Below, one piece after another: positions 29,320-37,943 of a stretch of DNA of 64,000 bases (its first letter is position 1; each line of letters begins with the position of its first letter). Source of the DNA: Halospina denitrificans (lineage in GTDB: Bacteria > Pseudomonadota > Gammaproteobacteria > Pseudomonadales > Oleiphilaceae); assembly GCF_004364635.1 (NCBI RefSeq), contig NZ_SOAX01000008.1, forward strand, positions 131,196 through 195,195. The letters are read 5' to 3'. The notes under the pieces were generated by a model, which was given only the letters and a program-made list of their open reading frames with translations, searched no databases and was not told the DNA's origin. The position numbers were made by a program, and so were the translations under genes.

Positions 29320-29784
29320 ATGATTGAGAGAGGCGCAATTTCAACGGACAGGGAGCATTACCGTGCAACGCTCGAGCGGTTGCGGCGTTTCGCGCGCCTT
29401 ACGGATTCGCGTTTCCGCATACCCTTTACCTCCATCCGTTTCGGCGTGGGTCCCATACTGGGGGTTATTCCCGTAGTGGGTGATCTGGCGGGGCTCGCTC
29501 TGTCCGGCTATGTGATTCTGGAGGCCCGCCGTGTCCAGGCACCGGGATTGCTTCAGCTGAGAATGCTGGGTAATGGTGTCGTTGATGCGCTGGGCGGCGT
29601 GATTCCTTTTGTGGGTGACGTCTTCGACGTCTGGTTCAAGGCGAACGACCGCAATGTTGAGCTGCTCACCCGCTATCTGGAACAACAACTTGCTCCACCA
29701 CCCTCAACGGGTTGGAGATGGCTGCCCCTGGTCATCGCCGCCCTGGGGACTGCATTCCTCATCGTTCTGTTCCTTGCCCTTTAG
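29320..29784 (+). CDS. DUF4112 membrane protein
   Basis: 154 residues from ATG 29320 (the frame is open 12 codons upstream without a better ribosome site). DUF4112 features are clear: FGVGPILGVIPVVGDLAGLALS and the paired motif GGVIPFVGDVFDVWFKANDRNVELL, with a C-terminal transmembrane helix (about 133-153). The family is widespread in bacteria and archaea, membrane-associated and of unknown function. It is divergent from the Mrp operon. Confidence 0.85.
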   Translation: MIERGAISTDREHYRATLERLRRFARLTDSRFRIPFTSIRFGVGPILGVIPVVGDLAGLALSGYVILEARRVQAPGLLQLRMLGNGVVDALGGVIPFVGDVFDVWFKANDRNVELLTRYLEQQLAPPPSTGWRWLPLVIAALGTAFLIVLFLAL

Positions 29785-29882
29785 TCCCTGAATCGGGCGG
29801 GTTTTGCAACAAACCGCTTGCATCCTGTGTTCATAAAGCGACACTGGCCGGTAACCTATCGGAAAAGCGAGTATCGCCCTCT

Positions 29883-31886
29883 ATGCCCGGATCGGCCTCA
29901 CAGGAAACAACGGTTATCAGTGATCAGGCAAGCCGTATTGTGGCAAGCCTGGATTCCGCCCTGGAGAAGCTTGCCTCCACACCGGACTACGCCAAGGGCA
30001 ATCATGTGGGTTGGGTGCTGGATCAGGCCCGCAAACTGCTTGGTTACCCCGAGGGGCCGGGCTTGCTGTTCGAGCGCGCCGGACGTCTCGACACGGCCGG
30101 GCTTTTTGCCGGCACGGACTGGGAATCGCCGGATACCCTGCAGGCCCGTTTTGTTCCCGTGACCTTTGAAGAGGGCGATGCACGCCTGATTGCTCTCGAA
30201 TGTCTGAGCGAGTTGCGGATGCTGGCCGTTGCCGTGGGCACCTATTTCCACCCTCGCCTGTCGGCGGAGCAGGCAGAGCATTTTCTGACCCAGGTCCTCG
30301 CTTTCAATCTACAGTCGCTGTTCGGTATCAGCGATGAGGCTTCTCGATCGCGGCCCGTGAATGTGCAACGGATGCTGGATTACCACCTGCGGTACGTCGC
30401 CAGCCACATCGGTTTCGATAACATGCTGGATCACGTGGTGACCGAGGTCTGGCGCCTTCTGCGCCAGCGCCCGATCCAGATCACCAATATCCGCCAGATG
30501 GTGGATCGTATTGCGGTCTGCCTCTTTGATCCGTCAGTAGGTTTGGGGACAGCCGCCCGGGGGGCTGAACAGCTGGTCAGCGCGCTTTACGGCCCAACAC
30601 AGCATTCCCGGGAGGATCCCGGTCTGTCCGTCTACGAGCAGCGGCTGTCCGGGCTGGATGATATGGCGCTGGATGCCGAGGCGGGGAGTTTCTCCCGGGC
30701 TATGCACGATTCCGGACTGGTCTCACCCTACCATGCCACTTTCCTGCGGTTTGCCCTTGAACGGGATGACGCCGAGCTGACGGTGCGCTGCCTGGGACTC
30801 AGCAGTACCGGCCGGGACTGCCTTCTGTGCTACCGCAGCCTGATGATGGAGCTGGCGAAGTATTCTGTGTTTCCGGAAAACTGTCAGGCGGTCTACGGTC
30901 TCGCGTGTCTGCTGGAGCGGGGGATTCTCTACCAGGGCAGCATCGCGGCAGCACTGTGGCGGCAGATGAAGACACCACTGCATGCGGACGTAGTCGCGCT
31001 GTTGTCCGGGCTCTATGGTGATGCCCACGACCCGGGAGCCTTTCTGATGGGCGGCATCATCAGCGCACTGGGTCTGCCCCTGGGGCTGGGGCAGGGCAAC
31101 AACCCGGCCTGCCAGTCCACCCGCGCCCTGTCCATGTGGTCCTACACGGACCCGGCCTACCTGCTGCAGCTGGTGCGTTGGGCCTCGCGGGACAATCAGG
31201 TGGTTATGGAGTTCGAGGGCGAGTCCCTGAACTCGGCGTACCTCTATGGCGGTGTGGTCAGCCAGTGGAACCTGGACCTGGACCCGCTGTCACTGGTTCT
31301 GGTGCCGCACCTGGACCGGATCTACCTGGAAATGGGCCGGCGTTCGGCCGGGCGTGGCGAGGACCCGCACCGCTGGATCAACCCGGAATTTCACGGCTGG
31401 TGGGTGCATCGCGGCTTTGCCATTGCGGTGGATATCCATACCGGCAAGCTCCAGGACATTGAAGGCTACATCCGGACCTTCTATTCCCTGTACAACCCGC
31501 TGTACAACGGCAACACGCCTGTGGTGCATCCCCAGCCTGCGGGTATCGCCGTCACCGACAGCCAGGCCCGGTTCGTGGGCTGGCACGCCATTGCCATACT
31601 CCGGGTCGCGTTTGACCAGGAAGAGGTCATGCGCGTCTACTTCTACAACCCCAACAACGACAGCGGCCAGGATTGGGGCAACGGCGTCAAGGTCTCAACC
31701 GAGGGCTACGGCGAGCAGCATGGCGAGTCATCGCTTCCCATCGACGAATTTACCTCGCGCATCTACATCTTCCATTACGATGTCACGGACTGGCAGCTCC
31801 ACACCGTGGAAGTGCCCGAAGACGAGATCATGAAGGTGCGACAGCTTGTCGAACAGAGCTGGGGCCGCAACCGGCTCCAGGCCTAG
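29883..31886 (+). CDS. Large soluble protein of unknown function
   Basis: 667 residues from ATG 29883; the frame extends upstream over the end of the DUF4112 gene and that part is rejected. No signal peptide or membrane segment. The N-terminal 300 residues are mostly helical. The C-terminal 200 contain a conserved-looking block with many aromatic residues (EFHGWWVHRGFAIAVDIHTG, FYSLYNPLYNGNTPVVHP, MRVYFYNPNNDSGQDWGNG). Two Cys-containing segments (CLGLSSTGRDCLLCYRS) are present, but I see no recognised catalytic triad. It overlaps the convergent crotonase gene by 4 bp at the stop codons. Confidence 0.6.
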   Translation: MPGSASQETTVISDQASRIVASLDSALEKLASTPDYAKGNHVGWVLDQARKLLGYPEGPGLLFERAGRLDTAGLFAGTDWESPDTLQARFVPVTFEEGDARLIALECLSELRMLAVAVGTYFHPRLSAEQAEHFLTQVLAFNLQSLFGISDEASRSRPVNVQRMLDYHLRYVASHIGFDNMLDHVVTEVWRLLRQRPIQITNIRQMVDRIAVCLFDPSVGLGTAARGAEQLVSALYGPTQHSREDPGLSVYEQRLSGLDDMALDAEAGSFSRAMHDSGLVSPYHATFLRFALERDDAELTVRCLGLSSTGRDCLLCYRSLMMELAKYSVFPENCQAVYGLACLLERGILYQGSIAAALWRQMKTPLHADVVALLSGLYGDAHDPGAFLMGGIISALGLPLGLGQGNNPACQSTRALSMWSYTDPAYLLQLVRWASRDNQVVMEFEGESLNSAYLYGGVVSQWNLDLDPLSLVLVPHLDRIYLEMGRRSAGRGEDPHRWINPEFHGWWVHRGFAIAVDIHTGKLQDIEGYIRTFYSLYNPLYNGNTPVVHPQPAGIAVTDSQARFVGWHAIAILRVAFDQEEVMRVYFYNPNNDSGQDWGNGVKVSTEGYGEQHGESSLPIDEFTSRIYIFHYDVTDWQLHTVEVPEDEIMKVRQLVEQSWGRNRLQA

Positions 31887-32683
31887 AACTTACGGCGCAC
31901 TCCAAAGCTCTTTTCCGGCTTGCCGGTATTGCGCGCCACCGCAGTACGCTGGTTGGCGCGGCCGATGATCTTCTTCTGAAGCCGCGTCTCCCAGTCCAGA
32001 GCCGTCTTATCGTCCGCCTGCCAGGCCCGATTGAACAACAGTTTGTTACCCGCAACCGCGTCCGGCGACTTCTCCTTCAGCTCATCGATAAATGCCAGCG
32101 CATCTTCCAGCGGCTGCTCGCTGACATGGGTCACCATACCCAGGGCACCTGCCTGCTTCCCGCTGATCACACGCCCCGTCATCGCCAGCTCTTTTGCCTT
32201 ATCAATGGGCATCAGCTCGGACAGCGTGGTGGTCAGGCTCATATCCGGAATCAGCCCCCACTTAGCCTCCATGATGGAAAACTCGCAATCCGGCGTCGAA
32301 TACCGGAAGTCCGCCCCCAGCGCAATCTGCAGGCCACCGCCGTAACAGACCCCATGAGTCACCGCGATCACCGGCGCCGGCACTTCCCGCCAAAGGTACC
32401 CCACATCCTGGGCCAGATTGCTGATCTTCCGCCCCGGCTTGAACAGCAACTTCGCAAAGTTCACCGGATTCGCCGACACACTCTTCACATCCAGCCCGGA
32501 GCAGAAAACCTTCCCCGCCCCCTGCAGAATCACGGCCCGAACGGACGTATCCTTCTTCAACTGCTTCGCCGTCGCACTGATGGCATCAAACATGGCCATA
32601 TCCAGACCATTGTACTTTTCCGGCCGATTCAGGGTGACGTAGGCGATTTCATCTTCGATCACAAGGGTGACACGGTCTGTCAT
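31883..32683 (-). CDS. Enoyl-CoA hydratase/isomerase (crotonase) family protein
   Basis: 266 residues. Oxyanion motifs are KVFCSGLDVKS (about 58-68) and HGVCYGGGLQIALGADFRYS (about 110-129). The following EFSIMEAKWGLIPDMSLTTTL has Glu and Asp at positions resembling dienoyl-CoA isomerase/ECI-type enzymes rather than the classical two-Glu hydratase. Length fits. It stands alone, preceded by 326 bp holding two copies of the palindromic repeat. It would act on enoyl- or dienoyl-CoA intermediates in the cytoplasm, complementing FadH. Confidence 0.88.
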   Translation of the reverse strand: MTDRVTLVIEDEIAYVTLNRPEKYNGLDMAMFDAISATAKQLKKDTSVRAVILQGAGKVFCSGLDVKSVSANPVNFAKLLFKPGRKISNLAQDVGYLWREVPAPVIAVTHGVCYGGGLQIALGADFRYSTPDCEFSIMEAKWGLIPDMSLTTTLSELMPIDKAKELAMTGRVISGKQAGALGMVTHVSEQPLEDALAFIDELKEKSPDAVAGNKLLFNRAWQADDKTALDWETRLQKKIIGRANQRTAVARNTGKPEKSFGVRRKF

Positions 32684-32710
32684 GGGGCAGTCTCCGTTGT
32701 TGAACAGACG

Positions 32711-32823
32711 GGGTCAGGGCGGGGACTGCTAATCGGGAAACGCTGTGAATACATCCCTGTACGCTTGCCTCCGCCATCCATGGCTCCGGACATTCCCGAT
32801 TAGCAGTCCCCGCCCTGACCCCT
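32711..32823 (-). repeat. Armed palindromic repeat, copy 1 (minus orientation)
   Basis: Perfect 30-bp inverted arms (32711-32740 and 32794-32823) enclose a 53-bp core (32741-32793). The core, read on the minus strand, is identical to that of copy 2 at 51 of 53 positions, although the arms differ. It contains hairpin GCCATGGATGGC and the 12-mer GTACAGGGATGT (32763-32752). It lies upstream of the crotonase ATG, downstream of copA, with its GGA-containing strand in the direction of transcription of both genes. Confidence 0.92.
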
Positions 32824-32886
32824 GATTCACTGCAGGGTTTGATGTTCCAGCAATCAAAAGGGTCGGATACACGCAAAATCTCTGAG

Positions 32887-32997
32887 CACAGCGGCAGGCA
32901 GTGGCTGTTGGGAATGTCCGGAGCCATGGATGGCGGAGGCAAGCGTACACGGACGTATTCACAGCGTTTCCCAACAGCCACTGCCTGCCGCTGTGCC
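32887..32997 (+). repeat. Armed palindromic repeat, copy 2 (plus orientation)
   Basis: Perfect 29-bp inverted arms (32887-32915, 32969-32997) around a 53-bp core. It is separated from copy 1 by 63 bp and inverted with respect to it, so the two cores form a large inverted pair. Hairpin loops: GCCATGGATGGC at 32924-32935 and GTACACGGACGT at 32946-32957. It ends 12 bp before the copA stop codon. Together with copy 1 it fills most of the 326-bp gene-free gap 32684-33009. Confidence 0.92.
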
Positions 32998-33009
32998 CCG
33001 TAGAGTCTA

Positions 33010-35484
33010 TCAGGCTGGGGACGATTGCATAGGGGCCTGATACCGCCGCAGTCTCAATGCATTGGTCAGAACACAAACACTCGAGGCCGCCATCGCCAGC
33101 GCAGCGAACATCGGCGACAACAACACCCCGATGAAGGGATAGAGCACACCAGCGGCGACCGGAATCAGCAGCGTATTGTACCCAAAGGCCCAGAACAGAT
33201 TCTGCTTGATGTTGCGAATGGTCGCCCGGGAAAGACTGATCGCATTGGGCACATTGCGCAGATCACCCGACATCAGCACCACCTCAGCGGATTCAATCGC
33301 AATATCCGTCCCCGTGCCAATGGCAATGCCAACATCCGCCTGTGCCAGCGCCGGCGCATCATTGATGCCATCGCCCACAAAGGCCACGGCCCGGTCATCC
33401 CCCTGAAGGGCCTTGACCGCATCCACCTTGCCATCCGGCAGCACCTCCGCGCGCACCTCGTCGATGCCGCATTGGCGTGCAATGGCGTTGGCGGTGTGTT
33501 CGTTATCCCCGGTGATCATTGCCACGCGAAGGCCCTCGCCATGCAGTGCCTTGATGGCGTCAACAGTGGTCTCCTTGAGCGGGTCGGCAATAGCGATCAG
33601 CGCTGCAAGCTCACGATCCACGGCGGCGTAGAGCGGTGTCTTGCCATCCTCACCCAGCGCCTGGGCATCCCTGGCGACGGCGCTGACGTCCAGCCCCAGT
33701 TCCTGCATGTAGCCGGCGCCGCCGAGTGCCACTTCCTGCCCATTAACCCGGGCCAGAACACCCTTGCCGGTATCGGTCGAGAAGTCCGTGGGATTGCTCA
33801 GTTCAAGCCCCTTTGCCTGGGCCGCATCCACAATGGCCCGGGCTATGGGGTGCTCAGAAGCGCTCTCCACGCTGGCGATCAACGCAAGCAGTTGGTCGTT
33901 CTCAAAGTTGCCCATTACTTCCAGGTTGGTCAGCTCTGGTTGGCCTTTGGTCAGGGTGCCCGTCTTGTCGAGGGCCACGACCTCGGTGTTACGCAGGCGC
34001 TGGAGTGCATCACCCCGCCGGAACAGGATGCCCATTTCCGCACCCTTGCCGGTGCCCACCATGATGGAAGTTGGCGTTGCCAGGCCCATGGCGCAGGGGC
34101 AGGCGATGATGAGCACGGCCACGGCATTGATGAGGGCGAAGCTCAGGGCCGGTTCCGGCCCGAACAGCATCCAGATGCCGAAGGTCAGGGCGGACATCAG
34201 CATGACGATTGGCACGAATACACCGGCGACCCGGTCCACCAGGGCCTGGATGGGCAGCTTGGAGCCCTGGGCTTCCTCCACCATGCGGACAATCTGCTGC
34301 AGGGTGGTGTCGCCGCCCACGCGGGTAGCGGTGAAGGTCAGGCTGCCGGATTGGTTGATGGTGCCGCCGACGACCTCATCGCCCTCGCTTTTCTGAACGG
34401 GTACAGGCTCACCCGTAATCATGGACTCATCAATCCAGGAGCTGCCGCCGGTTACGGTGCCGTCCACCGGGATCTTCTCGCCGGGCCGCACCTGGACGGT
34501 ATCCTCCTCGGCAACGTCTTCAATCGGCACTTCCTGGGCATCGCCTTCACGGATCACCCTGGCCGTACGCGCCTGCAGTGTCAGCAGGCGCTTGATGGCT
34601 TCGCCGGTGCGGCCCTTGGCACGGGCCTCCAGATACCGGCCCACCAGGATCAGTGTCACGATCACGGCGGCAGCCTCGTAATACACCTGCACCTGGCCTT
34701 CGGGAAGCACCGAGGGCAGGAAGGTGGCGACCACGGAGTATCCCCAGGCGGCGGTGGCGCCCAGCATCACCAGGGTGTTCATGTCCGGTCCGCCGCGCAG
34801 CAGCGCCGGCAGCCCCTGGCGGAAGAAGCGCAGTCCGGGGCCGAACAGCACGACACTGGCCAATACGAAGAACAGGTAAAAGAGCGTCTGCTGGCCAATG
34901 GCCTGCATCTGCCACTCCTGGAAGGCGGGAATGAAGTGGGCGCCCATGTCGAGGATGAACACCGGCAAGGTGAACAGGGCAGCAACGGCCACCGAGCGTT
35001 TCAGTTTGCGGGCCTCCTGTGCCTGGCTGTCTTCAGCGGGCTCGCTGCCGGTTTGTTCCTCGATGGGGGCGGCCTGATAGCCTGTCTCGCTGATGGCCTG
35101 CGCCAGTTCATCGGCGCTGACGGTTCCGGCAACGACCTCCACGGTGGCTTTCTCGGTGGCGAGATTGACGCTGGCGTTGACCACGCCGGAGACGTTCCGG
35201 GCTGCTTCCTCCACGCGGCTGACACAGGAGCCGCAGTGCATCCCGGTTATCTGGAAACGGAAGGTTTCCGTGGCCACGTCGAAGCCGGCCTGCTGAACTG
35301 CCTCTTTCAGGGCGCCAAGGGAGACGGATTCCCCGGCCTGGACACGGGCTTTGCTGGTGGCGAGGTTCACACTGGCCTCGCTGACGCCGTCCACGCCATT
35401 CAGGGCCTTCTCTGTCTTGCTGACGCAGCCGCCGCAGTTCAGGCCTTCAATGGTGAGGTTGTATTCGCGGTCTGTTGTGCTCAT
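33010..35484 (-). CDS. copA: Copper-exporting P1B-type ATPase
   Basis: 824 residues with AGGAGG before ATG 35484. Two N-terminal heavy-metal-associated domains have C17-x2-C20 and C84-x2-C87. Eight membrane helices include the transport motif [11 protein letters not shown]. Also present are the phosphorylation loop [12 protein letters not shown], the SEHPIARAI nucleotide-binding His-Pro and the hinge [10 protein letters not shown]. It pumps Cu(I) from cytoplasm to periplasm. It is divergent from a MerR/CueR-like regulator, with a MerR-type operator in the 124-bp gap, so copper induction is expected. Confidence 0.96.
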   Translation of the reverse strand: MSTTDREYNLTIEGLNCGGCVSKTEKALNGVDGVSEASVNLATSKARVQAGESVSLGALKEAVQQAGFDVATETFRFQITGMHCGSCVSRVEEAARNVSGVVNASVNLATEKATVEVVAGTVSADELAQAISETGYQAAPIEEQTGSEPAEDSQAQEARKLKRSVAVAALFTLPVFILDMGAHFIPAFQEWQMQAIGQQTLFYLFFVLASVVLFGPGLRFFRQGLPALLRGGPDMNTLVMLGATAAWGYSVVATFLPSVLPEGQVQVYYEAAAVIVTLILVGRYLEARAKGRTGEAIKRLLTLQARTARVIREGDAQEVPIEDVAEEDTVQVRPGEKIPVDGTVTGGSSWIDESMITGEPVPVQKSEGDEVVGGTINQSGSLTFTATRVGGDTTLQQIVRMVEEAQGSKLPIQALVDRVAGVFVPIVMLMSALTFGIWMLFGPEPALSFALINAVAVLIIACPCAMGLATPTSIMVGTGKGAEMGILFRRGDALQRLRNTEVVALDKTGTLTKGQPELTNLEVMGNFENDQLLALIASVESASEHPIARAIVDAAQAKGLELSNPTDFSTDTGKGVLARVNGQEVALGGAGYMQELGLDVSAVARDAQALGEDGKTPLYAAVDRELAALIAIADPLKETTVDAIKALHGEGLRVAMITGDNEHTANAIARQCGIDEVRAEVLPDGKVDAVKALQGDDRAVAFVGDGINDAPALAQADVGIAIGTGTDIAIESAEVVLMSGDLRNVPNAISLSRATIRNIKQNLFWAFGYNTLLIPVAAGVLYPFIGVLLSPMFAALAMAASSVCVLTNALRLRRYQAPMQSSPA

Positions 35485-35557
35485 GGGCGCTCCTCCTGCC
35501 GCCTGATCTGGCGGTCGAGATCCTTGTTATAAACCTTTGGGTTACGGTATACAATCA

Positions 35558-35588
35558 AGGTAAATGCCGTACCATGGTACGGAGTCAA
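35558..35588 (-). promoter_or_regulatory. MerR-type elongated promoter/operator for copA
   Basis: On the minus strand, TTGACT (35588-35583) and TTACCT (35563-35558) are 19 bp apart, the long spacing used by MerR-family activators. The spacer contains the perfect 16-bp palindrome CCGTACCATGGTACGG (35567-35582). It resembles operators of the mer/pbr/cue type with GTAC half-sites. Control by the adjacent regulator is inferred. Confidence 0.8.
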
Positions 35589-35608
35589 GTCCAGGATTCG
35601 GGAGAACC

Positions 35609-35989
35609 ATGCTTACCATCGGAAAACTTGCTGCTGCCTGTGATGTGGGGGTGGAAACGGTTCGCTTCTACCAGCGCAAAGAGTTGCTTGATACCCCGGC
35701 GAGTGAGGGTGGCGTACGCCAGTACGGGAACGAGGACCTGCGCCGGCTCCGGTTTATCCGCAAGGCGCAGGCAGCGGGCTTTTCACTCGCAGAGATCCGG
35801 GAGTTGATTGGCCTGGATGCCAGTCATGATCATCACCGGGCGCGCGAGCTTGCCCGGACCCGGGTCGAGGCCCTGGACGCCAGAATCCTGGAGCTGCAGC
35901 AGGCCCGCGATTCCCTGAAACAGCTTGCGGCGGACTGCGAAGCGGACGATTCGGGGCCCTGTCCGATCCTGGAGTCATTCGGGGTATAG
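35609..35989 (+). CDS. cueR: MerR-family copper-responsive regulator (CueR-like)
   Basis: 126 residues from ATG 35609, with GGGAGA before it; the open frame upstream runs through the operator and is rejected. N-terminal winged HTH is MLTIGKLAAACDVGVETVRFYQRKELL, followed by RFIRKAQAAGFSLAEIREL and a dimerisation helix. The C-terminal metal site has two Cys separated by seven residues (DCEADDSGPCPIL), the CueR spacing. Divergent from copA, whose promoter it should distort and activate with Cu(I). The two Cys also fit other MerR subfamilies, so the metal is inferred mainly from the copA neighbour. Confidence 0.85.
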   Translation: MLTIGKLAAACDVGVETVRFYQRKELLDTPASEGGVRQYGNEDLRRLRFIRKAQAAGFSLAEIRELIGLDASHDHHRARELARTRVEALDARILELQQARDSLKQLAADCEADDSGPCPILESFGV

Positions 35990-35995
35990 CGGGCC

Positions 35996-36301
35996 TCAGT
36001 GATTGGTTGATGCATCACTGTGGCCAAGCGAGCGCTCCGGGCTGATCCGGTCCCGGACCAGTTGCTTGAGGGCCTTGATCTCAGGGAAGCCACCGTCGTC
36101 TTTCCGGGACCAGAGTCGTGTCCCGTCAAGCCAGATTTCAAAGATGCCGCCCGAGCCCGGCTGAAGGCTGACTTCGTCAATATCACCGTCGAAAGTCGTC
36201 AACAGCTCCTGCGCGAGCCAGGTGGCTCGCAGCATCCAGCGACAGCCCGAACAGTACTTGATGGCAATGCTGTGTTGAGGGTCGTTCTCTGAATCCATCA
36301 T
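35996..36301 (-). CDS. SelT/SelW/SelH-family (Rdx) thioredoxin-like protein
   Basis: 101 residues with AAGGGA before the paired ATGs at 36301/36298. IKYCSGCRWMLRATWLAQELL has the C17-x2-C20 redox motif at the start of a thioredoxin-like fold, and GSGGIFEIWLDGTRLWSRKDDGGFPEIKALKQLV is the family C-terminal half. It is a cysteine homologue of selenoprotein W; no in-frame TGA is present. A small cytoplasmic redox protein, substrate unknown. It ends 6 bp from the regulator gene (convergent). Confidence 0.87.
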   Translation of the reverse strand: MMDSENDPQHSIAIKYCSGCRWMLRATWLAQELLTTFDGDIDEVSLQPGSGGIFEIWLDGTRLWSRKDDGGFPEIKALKQLVRDRISPERSLGHSDASTNH

Positions 36302-36324
36302 GGTCCCTTCATTCCGGTGTTGGC

Positions 36325-37080
36325 TCAGCCGACCCTGAGATCGCCAAGCATGGGCTCAAAGACAAAGCCCAGCAGGAAGGCGAGGAGCGCAGCTCCACCG
36401 CCCATGGCAAGCGTCTCCATGCCGGCCCGGAAGCGGCTCATGCCGAGCACAAGGCCCTTGACCCAGCCAATGCCAAAGAGCGAGATTACGGCCGCGATGC
36501 CACTGACGATAAACATGTCCATACCCGCCAGGAAAGGCGCAATGAAAGGTAACAACGGAATGAGCCCCACGCCGATAAAGACCGCAAAGGTCGCGGTTGC
36601 TGCTTTCCAGGGAGAGGGGCCCGAGAGGGGATGGCCGAACTCCTCCTGGATCATGGTGTTAACCCATAGGCGGTGATTCGCGCTGATGGTTTCCACGATC
36701 TTATCGAGCGTCTGGCCTTCAAACCCTTTCTGCCCGAAGATCTGGCGGATCTCTTCCCTTTCCCCCTCGGGATCTAGCTCGATGTGTCGCTCTTCCTGTT
36801 CACGCAACCGGTCGCGGGCATCGTCATCGCTTTTGACGGCCTGATAGTTGCTGACGCCCATGCTGAAGGCATCGGCGATGAGGCTTGCAATGCCGAGCAC
36901 GAAAGCAATCATGCCGGGCAGCCCGGCACCGGCGACACTGGCGATGACCGCCACGGTGGTGACGCAACCATCGATCCCCCCGAGGATGGCATCGCGCAGG
37001 TAGCTTGGGTTCGGATCCTCGGCCAGCCGTTGCCGGATGTCTTCCGGGTCGTGGCTGTGTTCAAGACGGTTCCAGCCCAT
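36325..37080 (-). CDS. VIT1/CCC1-family iron/manganese transporter
   Basis: 251 residues from ATG 37080, with AAGGA five bases upstream; a longer open frame (to 37194) lacks support. DAILGGIDGCVTTVAVIASVAGAGL and LIADAFSMGVSNYQAVKSD are the first two membrane segments with the conserved Gly/Asp/Met pattern. A Glu-rich cytoplasmic metal-binding helix follows (REQEERHIELDPEGEREEIRQIF), then three more membrane segments. The family moves Fe2+ or Mn2+ out of the cytosol by H+ exchange. It is next to copper and redox genes, probably as a separate 2-gene unit with the SelT-like gene 23 bp downstream. Confidence 0.87.
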   Translation of the reverse strand: MGWNRLEHSHDPEDIRQRLAEDPNPSYLRDAILGGIDGCVTTVAVIASVAGAGLPGMIAFVLGIASLIADAFSMGVSNYQAVKSDDDARDRLREQEERHIELDPEGEREEIRQIFGQKGFEGQTLDKIVETISANHRLWVNTMIQEEFGHPLSGPSPWKAATATFAVFIGVGLIPLLPFIAPFLAGMDMFIVSGIAAVISLFGIGWVKGLVLGMSRFRAGMETLAMGGGAALLAFLLGFVFEPMLGDLRVG

Positions 37081-37192
37081 GTCAGTCCTTATGGAGCGGT
37101 TGGTGCAATATTTTTCTGAGCAGCCACTAATGGAAACTAGATAAATGTGGTCTGCATTGCCAGTTTGCCTATGATCCCAATAAACTGCCGCC

Positions 37193-37804
37193 ATGGATAC
37201 CCAGACCAGCGCCCTCCACGAAGTACGTCTTGACCACGTTACCTCGCTACTGCGTGGCAGTGGGGCGCGAACGGTCCTGGATCTTGGCTGTGGTTCCGGC
37301 GCCCTGTTGCAGCGTCTGCTCGAGTCCGGCGTGTTTGATGAAGTGGCAGGCCTGGAGTCCTCCGGGGTATCCCTCCGTAATGCCCGGGACAGGCTGGCTC
37401 ACTGGTTGGGCATGTCGCCGCCGCCTGTCCGCCTGCTCAGGGGCTCGTTCCAGGACGCGAACGAGGCCTGCAAGGGCTTTGATGCCGCCGCCATGGTGGA
37501 AGTCATCGAACACGTGCCCCCGCGTGAGCTGTCCACGGTTGAGCGGGCCGTTTTTGAACTCTATCGACCCGGCATCGTTGTTATCACGACTCCGAACGCT
37601 GAATACAACCCCCTGTTCGATCTGGCCCCGGGCGAGTTCCGCGATCCCGACCACCGGTTTGAGTGGAACCGGGACAAGTTCCGCCAATGGGTTGGCGGGA
37701 TAGCCAGCCGCAATGGATACCGCGTAAGGACGGGCGGGATTGGTCAGGCGGACCCCGAGCTTGGGACACCGACCCAGACTGCCTGGTTTGAACGCCTCGA
37801 TTGA
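37193..37804 (+). CDS. Hen1-like SAM-dependent RNA methyltransferase, stand-alone
   Basis: 203 residues. SAM motif I VLDLGCGSG (28-36). The metal-ligand set typical of Hen1 2'-O-methyltransferases is complete: E103-x2-E106-H107 in EVIEHV, and His154 in DPDHRFEW. TTPNAEYNPLF follows the acidic block, as in Hen1. Bacterial Hen1 methylates the 3'-terminal ribose of RNA in the Pnkp/Hen1 repair system, but no Pnkp gene is in the window and the usual N-terminal Hen1 domain is absent. It starts 112 bp from the divergent transporter ATG; no clear ribosome site. Confidence 0.8.
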   Translation: MDTQTSALHEVRLDHVTSLLRGSGARTVLDLGCGSGALLQRLLESGVFDEVAGLESSGVSLRNARDRLAHWLGMSPPPVRLLRGSFQDANEACKGFDAAAMVEVIEHVPPRELSTVERAVFELYRPGIVVITTPNAEYNPLFDLAPGEFRDPDHRFEWNRDKFRQWVGGIASRNGYRVRTGGIGQADPELGTPTQTAWFERLD

Positions 37805-37854
37805 TGGTTCACATTCCGACCGCGTGCGAAATTGCAAAAGGTCAATCCTGATAG

Positions 37855-37883
37855 TTGCAGGATGCAGGGAAGCGGACCATACT
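37855..37883 (+). promoter_or_regulatory. Candidate sigma70 promoter of the TraT-like gene
   Basis: TTGCAG (37855-37860) and CATACT (37878-37883) with a 17-bp spacer, 60 bp before ATG 37944. The match is moderate. Confidence 0.35.
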
Positions 37884-37943
37884 TTTCCGGCATTACCCGG
37901 AGTTAATCCGGAAACTGGGACTGATATTGAAGGGAGTAGAAGG

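Noticed and set aside
33025-35532. 835-codon open frame antisense to copA
   Set aside because: It mirrors the well-supported copA gene, has no recognisable domain and arises from GC-rich codon bias.
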